Positions 24,871-34,740 are shown, counted from the first letter of the stretch. The stretch: 64,000 nucleotides of DNA from an uncultured delta proteobacterium (GCA_903875445.1 CAIQWD010000068.1:1-64000), one strand, 5' to 3'. The notes: generated by a model not told the origin, from the sequence alone. Program-made: numbers and translations.

Positions 24871-26994
24871 ATGAAATACAACAGCAAGAAAACAATAGGC
24901 TTAATCACCGTCTGTTCCATTGTGATCGTGATCGCCATGCTGGTCAATTACCGGATCACCCAGCATGTGGTGGAACGTACCGTCATCGCCCAGCAGGAGG
25001 ATATCGCCGGCAAAGCCGCCAATACCGTCGAGATATGGCTCAAACAACAGATGAAAATTCTTGAGGCCGCGGCCAACTCCATCTCCCCAAGCGATCTCAG
25101 TCAAAATCCGGCAACCATGCTGCCCCTGCAGATGGCGATGAAGGCCGGCCATTTCACCGATGTCTATATCGGCACCCCGGCGGGCGAACTGATCGACGGT
25201 GCCAAGTGGCAGCCTCCGCCCGGCTATGATCCCCGCAACCGGCCCTGGTATAAACGGGCGGTAGAGACCGGAACCATCAGCTTCACCACCCCCTATATCG
25301 ACATGGTGACCAATAAACTGGTCATTGCCCTGGTCACACCGCTCTTTGCCGACGGCAAATTTGTCGGAGTCATCGGAGCCGATACAGTCCTCGAGTCACT
25401 TGTCGAAAATGTCCTCAATTATAAGCAAAGTGAATCGGGCTTTGCCTTCATCGTCGAGAAAAGCGGCACGATCATCGTCCATCCGAACAAGGACTATATC
25501 ATGCGGGCCAAGCTGCAGGTCATCGAGCCGGAGCTGGAACAGAAGGTCGGCACCTTCAACACCTCCGGCAGCGGCACCATCTTTTACCGAAGTGCCGACG
25601 GCCGGGAGCACATCCTCTCGTCGAAGCAGATAAGCGGTTCGGACTGGTTTCTCTGCGTCACCGTCCCCCGTGATGAGGCCTATTCGATGACACGGAAGAC
25701 AACCATGGTCTTTGCCATGGAGATTGTCTTAAAACTCCTCGGCATCCTCCTATTCATCGTCCTCCTCGGCCTTGGCTGCAGCAGCATAGTCGTCTTTCTC
25801 TTCAGCAAACGCTACAGTACCGCCGTCCAGCAACACCGCGAGGAACTATCCGGAATCAATAAAGATCTTGAGTGGAATATCACCAAGAGGATGGAGGTCG
25901 AGACCTATTACAAAACGCTTTTCAACGTCGCCAACGATGCGATTCTCATCAGCAATGACCTGGCCTATGTCGAGTGCAACCAGAAGGCGGTGGAGATGTT
26001 CGAGCTGTCTCGCGAGCAGCTGCTGCAAAAGACCATCCTCGACTGCTCTCCGGAATTGCAGCCGGACGGCGCGCGCAGCGACGAAAAACTGGCGATGATC
26101 CTCCAGGACTCGCGGAACGGCAAGCAGAATGTCTTTCGCTGGTCCTTTCTCCGCGCCGGCGGCATCGAGTTCCCGGCGTCGGTGAGCCTGACCAGTTTCA
26201 GGCTGAAAAACCGCGATCTGGTGCTGTCGAGCATCCGCGATATCTCCAAGCGGGTCGATGCCGAAGGCCAGCTGATGCAGGCCCAGAAAATGGCCGCCGT
26301 CGGCGAGATGCTCGGAGCCATCGCCCACCAGTGGCGGCAGCCGCTCAATACGCTTGCCACCTATATTTCCAGCCTCCAGGCCGCCTATTACAACCAGGCG
26401 CTGTCAAAGGAGGTAGTGGAACGGGTGGTGGCCGGGGCAAGCGACCAAATCACCTTCATGTCGAAGACCATCGACGACTTCCGCAACTTCTTCAAACCTT
26501 CAAAAACCAAGGGTCCCATTGACCTCCTCAAGGCGATCATCAGTGCCGTTAAGCTGATGGAGGCGCAGATGCGCCACAACCGCATCAAGCTGACGGTGAA
26601 AAACCTGACCGGCGCCAATTCGCTCATGGTCTTCGGCTACGAGGGTGAATTTATCCATGTCCTCGTCAATATCCTCGCCAACGCCAAGGACGCTATCCTG
26701 GAAAACGGCAGCAAGACTGAAGGCTTGGCCGAGAGAAACATCGACATCCTCATCCTCGGCAGCCGCGACCTGGCGATCGTCGAGATCATCGATAACGGCG
26801 GCGGCATCCCCAGCCATCTCTTGATGAAAATTTTCAACCCTTACTACACCACGAAAAGCACCTCCGCCGGTACCGGCATGGGCCTCTATATGTCGAAAAT
26901 GATTGTTGAAAAAGAAATGGATGGGGAACTCCGGGCGGAAAATACCGAGACCGGGGCACGCTTCACCATCCGCCTGAAGAAGATGGAGGCCTAA
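24871..26994 (+). CDS. dCache-domain sensor histidine kinase
   Basis: This 707-residue membrane kinase has membrane helix 1 (about 8-25), a periplasmic dCache domain (30-275), helix 2 (about 285-315), a PAS domain (345-470), and a kinase core with the phosphorylated His in GAIAHQWRQPLNTL and an ATPase domain with GTGMGLYMSK. The distal Cache pocket carries YDPRNRPWYKRA followed by TTPYIDM and IGADTV. This resembles the R-x-W-Y ... Y-x-D ... D pattern known from amino-acid-binding dCache sensors, so an amino acid or GABA-like ligand is plausible. The stop and the start of the response regulator are three bases apart. It should phosphorylate that regulator. Confidence 0.9.
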   Translation: MKYNSKKTIGLITVCSIVIVIAMLVNYRITQHVVERTVIAQQEDIAGKAANTVEIWLKQQMKILEAAANSISPSDLSQNPATMLPLQMAMKAGHFTDVYIGTPAGELIDGAKWQPPPGYDPRNRPWYKRAVETGTISFTTPYIDMVTNKLVIALVTPLFADGKFVGVIGADTVLESLVENVLNYKQSESGFAFIVEKSGTIIVHPNKDYIMRAKLQVIEPELEQKVGTFNTSGSGTIFYRSADGREHILSSKQISGSDWFLCVTVPRDEAYSMTRKTTMVFAMEIVLKLLGILLFIVLLGLGCSSIVVFLFSKRYSTAVQQHREELSGINKDLEWNITKRMEVETYYKTLFNVANDAILISNDLAYVECNQKAVEMFELSREQLLQKTILDCSPELQPDGARSDEKLAMILQDSRNGKQNVFRWSFLRAGGIEFPASVSLTSFRLKNRDLVLSSIRDISKRVDAEGQLMQAQKMAAVGEMLGAIAHQWRQPLNTLATYISSLQAAYYNQALSKEVVERVVAGASDQITFMSKTIDDFRNFFKPSKTKGPIDLLKAIISAVKLMEAQMRHNRIKLTVKNLTGANSLMVFGYEGEFIHVLVNILANAKDAILENGSKTEGLAERNIDILILGSRDLAIVEIIDNGGGIPSHLLMKIFNPYYTTKSTSAGTGMGLYMSKMIVEKEMDGELRAENTETGARFTIRLKKMEA

Positions 26995-26997
26995 GCC

Positions 26998-28404
26998 ATG
27001 ATCACCTCGGAAATGAAAAACTGCCATATCCTCCTGGTTGACGATGAGCAGTCGGAACTTGACGCCTACAGCCTCTTGCTCAACTCCATGGGCATAAAAA
27101 ACGTCGTCACCCTCGCCGACAGCCGCATGGTCGCTACGACGCTTGCGAAGATGCAGTCGCCGGTCCTGTTTCTTGACCTCAACATGCCGCACATGACCGG
27201 CCAGGACGTCCTGCGGGAGCTGAAGATCACCCATCCGCAGGTGCCGGTAATCATCATTACCGCCAATTCCGAGATCGAGACCGCCGTCGAGTGTCTCCGC
27301 CTCGGCGCCCATGATTATCTGGTCAAACCGATCGACCTGAAGATGTTCAGCTCCGCCCTGCGCAACGCCCTGGAGATCAGCCTCTTGCGCAACGAAGTAA
27401 TGTCCTTGAAGGGCATTTCCTTTGCGGCCCATGCCCCGCGTCATAGGGCCTTCGAACGGATCGTCACCCGCAGTCCGGGCATGCTGTCGATCTTCCAGTA
27501 TATCGAATCCATTGCCGCAAGCGGCATGCCGGTCCTGATCCTCGGTGAAACCGGCTCGGGCAAGGAATTGATCGCTAAAGCCATCCACGAAGTCAGTGAT
27601 CTTACCGGCAATTACGTGGTGGTCGATGTCTCGGGCCTTGACGATACGCTCTTCTCCGACACCCTCTTCGGCCATGCCAAGGGGGCCTATACTGGAGCCG
27701 AAGGCGTCCGCGCCGGGCTTCTTGAAAAGGCCGCGGGCGGCACTATTTTTCTTGACGAGATCGGCGACTTAAGCGAGATGTCCCAGGTGAAACTGCTCCG
27801 TCTCCTGCAGGAAAATATCTACTATCCGCTCGGTTCCGACCAGCCGAAGCAGTGTCATGCGCGGATCATCACCGCCGCCAATAAAGACCTGACCATGCTG
27901 GCCGGACGGGACGGCGAGTTTCGCATGGATCTCTATTACCGACTGAGCACCCATCTCATCCGCCTGCCGCCGCTCCGCGAGCGCCGCGAGGATATCCCGG
28001 CTCTGGTTGCCTTCCTGGCGACGGAGGCGGCCGCCGCCATGCACAAAGAGACACCATCCGTCAGCGACCAGGCGATGAACCTCCTGCTGCATCACCCCTT
28101 CTGGGGCAATATCCGGGAGTTAAAGACCTATATCGTCGATGCGGTGGCCCGCTGCGAAAACGGCAGGATCGAGGAAGATCTGATCTCCGGCCGGCTGGTG
28201 GCCCAGGTCTCTGCCGGCCACGAACCCGCTTCCGGTGCCTCCTCCCTGACCTCTCTCTTCGGCCGTTTCCCGAGCCTTGAAGAACTTGTGGAATATGCCA
28301 CCAGCGAGGCTCTCGCCAGCTCCGACAACAACCAGAGTCAAGCCGCTCGTCTCCTCGGCATCTCCCGACAGGCTTTGCACAAGCGCTTGCGAAAACGCGG
28401 GTGA
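26998..28404 (+). CDS. NtrC-family sigma54-dependent response regulator
   Basis: This 468-residue regulator has a receiver domain (about 8-125) with its phospho-Asp in VLFLDLNMPHMTG, an AAA+ domain with Walker A GETGSGKELI near 183, a GAYTGA form of the sigma54-contacting loop, and a C-terminal Fis-type helix-turn-helix (QSQAARLLGISRQALHKRL). It pairs with the dCache kinase at 24871. GATGGAGG overlaps the kinase 3' end and serves as ribosome binding site. Palindromes GTCAAC-N4-GTTGAC occur just downstream, in front of the ABC importer, and again in front of the chemoreceptor at 37326. It is the natural candidate to bind them and switch on both sigma54 promoters. Confidence 0.93.
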   Translation: MITSEMKNCHILLVDDEQSELDAYSLLLNSMGIKNVVTLADSRMVATTLAKMQSPVLFLDLNMPHMTGQDVLRELKITHPQVPVIIITANSEIETAVECLRLGAHDYLVKPIDLKMFSSALRNALEISLLRNEVMSLKGISFAAHAPRHRAFERIVTRSPGMLSIFQYIESIAASGMPVLILGETGSGKELIAKAIHEVSDLTGNYVVVDVSGLDDTLFSDTLFGHAKGAYTGAEGVRAGLLEKAAGGTIFLDEIGDLSEMSQVKLLRLLQENIYYPLGSDQPKQCHARIITAANKDLTMLAGRDGEFRMDLYYRLSTHLIRLPPLRERREDIPALVAFLATEAAAAMHKETPSVSDQAMNLLLHHPFWGNIRELKTYIVDAVARCENGRIEEDLISGRLVAQVSAGHEPASGASSLTSLFGRFPSLEELVEYATSEALASSDNNQSQAARLLGISRQALHKRLRKRG

Positions 28405-28454
28405 GAAAAACTCTCGGCGAAGGTGCACAACCGTCGCGGCGGCCCCTTTCCTCC

Positions 28455-28501
28455 GTCAACTCTGGCTGACATCGTCAACCAGGGTTGACGTCAGAGTTGA
28501 C
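28455..28501 (+). promoter_or_regulatory. Cluster of GTCAAC-N4-GTTGAC enhancer sites upstream of the ABC importer
   Basis: A perfect palindrome GTCAACCAGGGTTGAC lies at 28474-28489. It is flanked by an imperfect copy (GTCAAC-TCTG-GCTGAC, 28455-28470) and a half-site (GTTGAC, 28496-28501). They sit 100-145 bp upstream of the sigma54 promoter at 28601, the classical enhancer distance. The same palindrome recurs upstream of the chemoreceptor gene (37507-37553). Confidence 0.75.
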
Positions 28502-28600
28502 ACTCCTTTTTATTCCCAACCCGGCAACCCTCCTCCCAGCCTCTCCTTTTCCGCCTTGTAACCAACCACCGGCAGGAAAATCGCATACAAGTCGAACTCC

Positions 28601-28617
28601 TGGCACGCAATTTGGTA
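28601..28617 (+). promoter_or_regulatory. Sigma54-type promoter of the amino-acid ABC importer operon
   Basis: TGGCACGCAATTTGGTA has a perfect -24 box and correct ten-base spacing, with GG in place of GC at -12. It agrees at 15 of 17 positions with the element in front of the chemoreceptor gene (37418-37434), which supports a shared regulator. The transcription start would be about 80 bp before ATG 28707. Confidence 0.65.
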
Positions 28618-28706
28618 TGTCCTCCTCCAGGAATACCGTCATCGTCGATCTTGGCGATGGACCATACGCCGCTTGGGCACAACACTTTTCACCATGAGGA
28701 TTATCT

Positions 28707-29942
28707 ATGAACATGTTCAGCAGATTCACCCTTCCCGTCGTTGCCTTGTCGCTGGCTTTCGGCACCTTGGCCGTAGCCAATCCCACCACCGTCAAGATCG
28801 GTAACATCGAACCCATGTCCGGACCCTCGGCAACCCTCGGTAAACAGGGCAAGGCCGCTCGCGAGATGGCGGTGGAAGAGATCAACGCCGCCGGCGGCGT
28901 CAAGTCCCTGGGTGGCGCAAAACTCGAACTGATCTACGCCGACTCCGAATCAAAACCGGAAAAAGGTGTTGCCGAAGCCGAGAGATTGATCAATACCGAG
29001 AAAGTAAATGTCCTCACCGGCTGCTGGAACAGCGCCGTAACCTATCCGACCACCGCAGTGGCCGAGCGCTACGGTATCCCCTTTGTCGTACCGGTCTCCG
29101 TCTCCGATAAAATCACCGACCAGGGTTTTAAGAACGTCTTCCGTATTGCCGCCAAGGATTCCTGGTGGACCAAGGATCAATTCACCTTCCTGAAAGATAT
29201 CCAGACCGAGTTCGGCACCAAGGTTGAAACCCTTGCCTTCGTTTATGAAAACGGCGATTGGGGCAAAGGCTTTGCCACCCAATGGAAAAAGCTCGCCGAG
29301 GAGGCCGGTTACAAGGTAGTCATGGACGAACCCTATCCCTCCACCACCACCGACCTCAGCCCGGTAGTCCAGAAGATCAAAAGAGCTAACCCGGATGTCC
29401 TGATGCTCGTCTCCAACGCCGCCGACGCCATCCTCCTCACCAACACCATCGCCGAGTATAAAGTCAAAGTAAAAGCAATCGTTGCCAGCGGCGGCGGCCA
29501 TGCCGATCCTTCCTTCATGAAGGCGGTCGGCAAGAACGCCCAATACCTCTTTGACATCGTCGAGTGGGAGACCGATGTCAACAAGCCCGGCGCCAAAGAG
29601 GCCAATGACAAATACAAGGCCAAAAACGGCGAGAACCTGACCGGTGAGGCAGTTGATGCCTATCTGGCAATGTATGTCATCAAAGACGCCCTGGAGCGTT
29701 CCGCTTCCCTGGAGCCAGCCAAAATCCGCGAGGCCCTGGCAGCCACCAACCTGACCAACGGCCCCGGCATGATCGTCGGTTATGATGCTGTCAAATTCGA
29801 TGCTACCGGTCAGAATGAAAATGCCTCCCCGGTCATTGTCCAGGTCAACGACATCGGCAAAGGCCTGGAGCGCATCACCATCTGGCCCAAAAATGCCCGT
29901 CGCGCCGGCTACACCCCGGTATTCCCGATGCCATCCAAATAA
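28707..29942 (+). CDS. Branched-chain-type amino acid ABC transporter, substrate-binding protein
   Basis: This 411-residue periplasmic binding protein of the LivK/type I fold (Peripla_BP_6) has a signal peptide ending in LAVA-NPTT near residue 25. The mature start TVKIGNIEPMSGPSATLGKQGK and the ligand-site region GCWNSAVTYPTTAVAERYGIP are typical. Family ligands include branched-chain amino acids, other amino acids, GABA, amides and urea; I cannot fix the ligand. The neighbouring dCache kinase, GABA aminotransferase and glutamate dehydrogenases favour an amino acid or GABA. First gene of a five-gene importer operon with enhancer sites and a sigma54 promoter upstream. Confidence 0.92.
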   Translation: MNMFSRFTLPVVALSLAFGTLAVANPTTVKIGNIEPMSGPSATLGKQGKAAREMAVEEINAAGGVKSLGGAKLELIYADSESKPEKGVAEAERLINTEKVNVLTGCWNSAVTYPTTAVAERYGIPFVVPVSVSDKITDQGFKNVFRIAAKDSWWTKDQFTFLKDIQTEFGTKVETLAFVYENGDWGKGFATQWKKLAEEAGYKVVMDEPYPSTTTDLSPVVQKIKRANPDVLMLVSNAADAILLTNTIAEYKVKVKAIVASGGGHADPSFMKAVGKNAQYLFDIVEWETDVNKPGAKEANDKYKAKNGENLTGEAVDAYLAMYVIKDALERSASLEPAKIREALAATNLTNGPGMIVGYDAVKFDATGQNENASPVIVQVNDIGKGLERITIWPKNARRAGYTPVFPMPSK

Positions 29943-30036
29943 GGCCGGTGGTGAGCAATCACCATTTTTTTCAGGCGGGTCCAGATCGTAGCGGCCCCGC
30001 CTGCCCCCTTCGTTTTGGTTCTTCCGGGAGGTAGCA

Positions 30037-30924
30037 ATGCTCTATATTATCGAGGACATGATCAACGGTGTCCTGATGGGGTCGATTTATGGCTTGACTG
30101 CCATGGGCCTCACCATCATCTTCGGGGTTCTTAAGGTTATCAATTTCGCCCACGGTTCGCTCCTCATGGTCGGTATGTATGCGACCTACTGGGCGATTAC
30201 CCTGACCGGGGTCCATCCCTATCTTGCCCTGGCCATGGTCATCCCGGCCATGTTCATCTTCGGCTACTATCTGCAGGCCATCGTCATCAAGCCGATCTTT
30301 ATTGCCGAGAAAAACGTCCGTGAGCCGATCACCGTCATTATCGTCACCACCGGTATCTGGTATATCCTCGACAACCTGGCCCTCCTGGTGTTCGGGCCGC
30401 AATACCGGTCACTTGCCGATAATCCGCTGAAGGGCAAGATGCTCGAAGTGGGCGGGATGTTCGTCTCGCAACCGAAACTCTTCGGCTTTATCACCGCCAT
30501 CATCACTGCCTCTACCATCCACTGGTTCCTGCAAAAAACCGTGATGGGCAGAGCGATCCGGGCCACCAGTATGGACCGTGAGGCCGCCAGCCTGATGGGT
30601 ATCAACCAGTACCGCATCTATAACGTGGCCTTCGGCATCGGCGCCGCCACAACAGGCATCGCCGCGGTTACCCTCCTGCCGTTTTACAATGTCTTTCCGA
30701 CGGTTGGCGTGCTCTTCGACATCAAGTGCTTCATCATCGTGGTCCTTGGCGGACTCGGTTCGATCAGCGGCGCCCTGCTCGGCGGCATCATCATCGGCCT
30801 GATCGAGTCAGTGGGCCCGCAATTCATGACCGCCACCTGGACCGAAGCCATCGTCTACGGCCTGTTCCTCTTGGTCCTGTTTGTCAAGCCCTCAGGTCTT
30901 TTCGGGCAGAAACACGACTGGTAA
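30037..30924 (+). CDS. livH: Branched-chain-type ABC permease, LivH
   Basis: This 295-residue inner-membrane permease has about eight hydrophobic segments. The N-terminus (INGVLMGSIYGLTAMGLTIIFGVLKVINFAHG) is the hallmark of LivH subunits, and the cytoplasmic coupling region follows GRAIRATSMDREAASLMGI. It pairs with the LivM-type permease to form the pore. GGGAGG precedes ATG 30037, 94 bp after the binding-protein stop. Gene symbol reflects family, not proven substrate. Confidence 0.92.
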   Translation: MLYIIEDMINGVLMGSIYGLTAMGLTIIFGVLKVINFAHGSLLMVGMYATYWAITLTGVHPYLALAMVIPAMFIFGYYLQAIVIKPIFIAEKNVREPITVIIVTTGIWYILDNLALLVFGPQYRSLADNPLKGKMLEVGGMFVSQPKLFGFITAIITASTIHWFLQKTVMGRAIRATSMDREAASLMGINQYRIYNVAFGIGAATTGIAAVTLLPFYNVFPTVGVLFDIKCFIIVVLGGLGSISGALLGGIIIGLIESVGPQFMTATWTEAIVYGLFLLVLFVKPSGLFGQKHDW

Positions 30925-31024
30925 CGGCAACTGATCGGGCGACCCGACGGGCAAGCAACACAACCAATCCGGGCGAGGATAAACCATCTCGCGTACCCCT
31001 CCCCAACGATAAGGACAGAAAGTA

Positions 31025-32029
31025 ATGAACCATCAACATTTCAATAAAGTCATGATTGTCGGGCTTCTGGTGGCCGCCTTCGCGCTGCCGCTGGTCGTTC
31101 GCAGCGCCACCTACATGCATATCCTGGTTCTGCTGTTGTTCTACGCCTATTTGACGACAAGCTGGAACATCGTCGGCGGTTTTGCAGGTGTCTTGCCGCT
31201 TGGCCACGCCGCCTTCGTCGGCATCGGCGCCTATACCTCAACCATCCTGTCGCTGCAATACGGGGTCAGTCCATGGCTTGGCATGCTGGTCGGCGGGGTG
31301 CTGGCGACCATCGCCGGAGTCATCATCGGCCTGCCGACCCTGAAGATGCGCGGCGCCTACTTTGCCCTTGCCACCATTGCCTTTGCCGAAGGCTTCCGAG
31401 TGATGGTTGAGAACATCGATTATATCGGCCCGTTGAAACTCAACGGCCCGCGCGGACTGCAGATTCCGCCTCTCGAAACCGGCCTTACCAGTTTCATGTT
31501 CGCCACCAAAGAGCCCTACTATTATATCATTCTGGTCATGCTCCTCGCCGTCATGCTCCTTACTTATATCATTTCCCGGTCGAAACTCGGTTACTATCTG
31601 ATAGCCGGCGGCGAGGAACCGGAGGCGGCTATGGCGCTTGGGGTTAACGTCGCCCGCGCCCGACTTATTGCCATGGCGGTCAGTTCCTTTCTCACCGCCT
31701 TGGCCGGCACCTTTTATGCCCAGTTTTCCCTGTATATCCACCCGAAAAGCATTATCTCTCTGGATATGTCCTTTGAGATCGCCTTTATCGCTCTGATAGG
31801 CGGCCGCGGTTCGATCATCGGACCACTGCTTGGCGCCATGCTCCTCCGGCCGGTGAGTGACTTTTGCCGCATCTATTTCGGCGACACCCTGCCGGGGATG
31901 CACCTCATTATTTTCGGACTGGTTCTCATATTTGTCATGTATTACCAGCCACGCGGCCTGCAGGAACCGCTCAGCCGGATGTACCAGCGGCTGTTCACCC
32001 GAAAGACTCTAGCCACCACCGGGAGATAA
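31025..32029 (+). CDS. livM: Branched-chain-type ABC permease, LivM
   Basis: This 334-residue LivM-type permease is identified by TSWNIVGGFAGVLPLGHAAFVGIGAY at about residues 39-65 and by the coupling segment YLIAGGEEPEAAMALGVNVARARL. About eight to ten membrane segments are present. A GGACAG ribosome binding site precedes ATG 31025. It forms the transmembrane heterodimer with LivH. Confidence 0.92.
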   Translation: MNHQHFNKVMIVGLLVAAFALPLVVRSATYMHILVLLLFYAYLTTSWNIVGGFAGVLPLGHAAFVGIGAYTSTILSLQYGVSPWLGMLVGGVLATIAGVIIGLPTLKMRGAYFALATIAFAEGFRVMVENIDYIGPLKLNGPRGLQIPPLETGLTSFMFATKEPYYYIILVMLLAVMLLTYIISRSKLGYYLIAGGEEPEAAMALGVNVARARLIAMAVSSFLTALAGTFYAQFSLYIHPKSIISLDMSFEIAFIALIGGRGSIIGPLLGAMLLRPVSDFCRIYFGDTLPGMHLIIFGLVLIFVMYYQPRGLQEPLSRMYQRLFTRKTLATTGR

Positions 32030-32033
32030 GGCC

Positions 32034-32759
32034 ATGACCATGCTGCAAGTAGACAATATGACCAAGGAATTCGGAGGATTGCGAGCAATCGACTCCCTCG
32101 ATTTGACAATCAAAAAAGGCATGATCCTCGGCCTCATCGGCCCAAACGGTGCCGGCAAGTCCACTGCCTTCAACTGCATCGCCGGCTCCTTTGCCCCGAC
32201 GAGAGGAGAAATCACCTTCGACGGCACGCGGATAACCGGCGAAAAACCCTGGAATCTCTGTAAGATGGGCCTGGCCAGGACCTTCCAGATCGTCAAGCCC
32301 TTTGCCTCGAAAAGCGTCCTCTACAACGTCACGGTGGCAAGCTTTGCCACCACCGGCAGCCGGAAGATCGCCGAGGAAAAGGCGGTGGCGGTGCTGGAGT
32401 CGCTTAATTTCGGTGACAAAAAAGACATCCTTTCCGGCAACCTGACCATCGCCGACCGCAAACGTCTGGAGATAGCCAAGGCTCTGGCCACCGAGCCGAA
32501 GCTGCTGCTCCTCGACGAGGTCATGGCGGGCCTCAGGCCGAACGAGGTGGATGAGATGGTTGACATTCTCAAGGCTCTCCGCGACCGAGGCATCACCATC
32601 TTCGTCATCGAGCATATCATGCGGGCGATCATGGCCCTGTCCGACCGGATCGTCGTCATCCAGTTCGGCAAGAAGATCGCTGAAGGCTTACCGAGTGAAA
32701 TCGCCAATAACGAGAAGGTTATCAAGGCCTATCTGGGAGAAGACTATGTCGTTGCTTGA
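32034..32759 (+). CDS. livG: Branched-chain-type ABC ATPase, LivG
   Basis: This 241-residue ATPase has Walker A GPNGAGKST, Walker B LLLLDEVMAGL, and switch His in IEHIMRAIM. The signature region reads LSGNLTIADRKRLEIAKAL, the slightly unusual LivG form. It overlaps the next ATPase gene by 14 bp. Confidence 0.92.
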   Translation: MTMLQVDNMTKEFGGLRAIDSLDLTIKKGMILGLIGPNGAGKSTAFNCIAGSFAPTRGEITFDGTRITGEKPWNLCKMGLARTFQIVKPFASKSVLYNVTVASFATTGSRKIAEEKAVAVLESLNFGDKKDILSGNLTIADRKRLEIAKALATEPKLLLLDEVMAGLRPNEVDEMVDILKALRDRGITIFVIEHIMRAIMALSDRIVVIQFGKKIAEGLPSEIANNEKVIKAYLGEDYVVA

Positions 32760-33456
32760 AATCCATAAAATCGACGCCTTCTATGGCGATGTCCAGGTTA
32801 TCTATGAAATGTCGCTCAGGGTTGATAAGGGCGAGGTAGTGAGCATCATCGGCGGCAACGGCGCCGGCAAATCGACGTTGTTGCGCGTCATCTCCGGACT
32901 GATGCAAGCCTCCGCCGGCAGAATTACCTTCCAGGGCACGGATATTCACACCGAGCCCCCCGAGAACATCGTCACCCACGGCATCGTCCATGTGCCGGAG
33001 GGGCGGAGGCTCTTTCCGCTGATGTCGGTCAAAGACAATCTTCTGGTCGGGGCCTATAACAAACGAGCCCGACCCGATGTTGAGAAGACCTTGCAGGAGG
33101 TCTACCAACTCCTGCCGCGCCTTGCCGAACGGGAAAGCCAACTGGCCATGACCCTTTCCGGCGGTGAGCAGCAGATGGTTGCCATCGGCCGCGGCTTGAT
33201 GTCCAAACCGCATCTCTTGATGCTCGATGAACCGTCCCTTGGCCTGGCCCCGATTCTCATCAAGGACATCTTCGAGACGGTGCGCAAGATCGCCGATCTG
33301 GGCACCACCGTGCTCATGGTCGAGCAGGACGTTCGTCACTCGCTGAGTCTCAGCGACCGCGGCTACGTCCTCGAACACGGCCGGGTGGTCATGGAGGGCA
33401 AGGCGAGCGATTTGATCGACGATCCGCATATCAGGACTGCTTATTTGGGGATGTAG
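32746..33456 (+). CDS. livF: Branched-chain-type ABC ATPase, LivF
   Basis: This 236-residue ATPase has its start at ATG 32746 inside the end of livG (MSLLEIHKIDAFYGD); longer frames in this phase are antisense-like noise. Walker A GGNGAGKST, signature LSGGEQQMVAIGRG, Walker B LLMLDEPSLGLAP and VEQDVRHSL are present. It ends PHIRTAYLGM, the usual LivF tail. Last subunit of the importer; the dCache-HAMP gene follows after 36 bp and may be co-transcribed. Confidence 0.92.
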   Translation: MSLLEIHKIDAFYGDVQVIYEMSLRVDKGEVVSIIGGNGAGKSTLLRVISGLMQASAGRITFQGTDIHTEPPENIVTHGIVHVPEGRRLFPLMSVKDNLLVGAYNKRARPDVEKTLQEVYQLLPRLAERESQLAMTLSGGEQQMVAIGRGLMSKPHLLMLDEPSLGLAPILIKDIFETVRKIADLGTTVLMVEQDVRHSLSLSDRGYVLEHGRVVMEGKASDLIDDPHIRTAYLGM

Positions 33457-33492
33457 GGGAGTGGCTCGGCGCCGATACTTCACAGCAAGAGC

Positions 33493-34740
33493 ATGACTAT
33501 GATTTCAATACGAACAAAATTAACGGCGATAATCGTTACCCTGGTATTATTTTCCTTGTCGACCGTCGGATTCCTGACAATATCGGAATTCACACGAACT
33601 ATTTCCGACCACATGAATTCCTATCTTATGCAGTTTGCAACGCAAAAGGCAAAAGAATACGGAATGTCGTTTTATCGAATCCAGAACAAGGTCGACATGA
33701 TCGTCCAATACAGTTCGTCCGCATACGAACGTGAGGCTCCGGTTGATCTCGGTCTGAACGATCACCTTCTCCTGCCATGGAATGGTAAGGGTTTTGGTGG
33801 TATTGAGTTGGAAACTCAATTAAAAAATGAACGTCTTCTGCTCCAGCGTGTGGTAACATTCATCCAACGGGTAGTGAGTGGCGATCCTATTGTCACTAGT
33901 GGTTATCTCGGTACTGCAACCTCCATCTTTGCATGCGACAATCTCAACGCCATTGCCAGCCTCGCCAAACTCGATGGTTACGATAACACAAAACGTGCCT
34001 GGTATAATAAAGCTCTCAGTGCCGGTAAAACCGTTTGGACCAGGCCGTATGTGGACGCAATTACCAAAAAACTCTGTATCAGTGCGGTTTCCCCGGTCTT
34101 CCTGAAAAACAGATCCCTCCTTGGTGTTGCCGGTCTCGACGTGCTTATGTCCACTCTGCAGGAGGATGTCATGAAACTTGATATCGGCTACAAACACAGC
34201 TATGCATTTCTCGTGGATAACGAGGGAAAAGTGCTGGCGCATCCGGGGATGAATACATCTGGTGATGCCCGCTGGGATGAAAACTATAAAGCCGATGATC
34301 TCTTGAAAACCGGCAACCCCGAGTTCACCAACATCATCCAGGATATGATCATGGGCGGCACGAGACTGGGCACCTACATCGCCGATGGCGGCGAGAAAAA
34401 GATAATTGCCTACGCACCCATCCCGTCAATCAAGGCGAGTCTTGGAATCGTCCTCGACAACAACGAAGTGATGAAACCGATTACCAGGATTAAGCAGATT
34501 ATTCTGGTTATCCTGGCAATCGTATTTGTCGTTTCTATCGCTGTCGGAATCGTCTTCAGCACCACAATCACTCGCCCGATAAAGCATCTCACCGAGATAT
34601 CCGATCTTATCAGTAAAGGCAAGATGGATCTTGACACTATTCCCGAAGATCGCAAGGATGAAATCGGCATGCTGATCCGCTCCATCAACCGTTTGATCAT
34701 TAGCCTGAAACTGGCGATTGACTATCGAAACAGGCAATAA
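33493..34740 (+). CDS. dCache-HAMP transmembrane protein with no output domain
   Basis: This 415-residue protein has a membrane helix (about 10-32), a large periplasmic dCache domain (35-325), a second helix (about 332-357) and a HAMP domain (358-410), then stops. No methyl-accepting, kinase, GGDEF or PP2C domain follows. The Cache pocket contains YDNTKRAWYNKA, then TRPYVDAITKK and AGLDVL, again resembling the amino-acid sensor pattern. It follows livF by 36 bp and precedes a UspA gene by 31 bp. It may modulate a partner receptor or transporter by protein contact. Start may be ATG 33493 or 33499. Confidence 0.85.
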   Translation: MTMISIRTKLTAIIVTLVLFSLSTVGFLTISEFTRTISDHMNSYLMQFATQKAKEYGMSFYRIQNKVDMIVQYSSSAYEREAPVDLGLNDHLLLPWNGKGFGGIELETQLKNERLLLQRVVTFIQRVVSGDPIVTSGYLGTATSIFACDNLNAIASLAKLDGYDNTKRAWYNKALSAGKTVWTRPYVDAITKKLCISAVSPVFLKNRSLLGVAGLDVLMSTLQEDVMKLDIGYKHSYAFLVDNEGKVLAHPGMNTSGDARWDENYKADDLLKTGNPEFTNIIQDMIMGGTRLGTYIADGGEKKIIAYAPIPSIKASLGIVLDNNEVMKPITRIKQIILVILAIVFVVSIAVGIVFSTTITRPIKHLTEISDLISKGKMDLDTIPEDRKDEIGMLIRSINRLIISLKLAIDYRNRQ

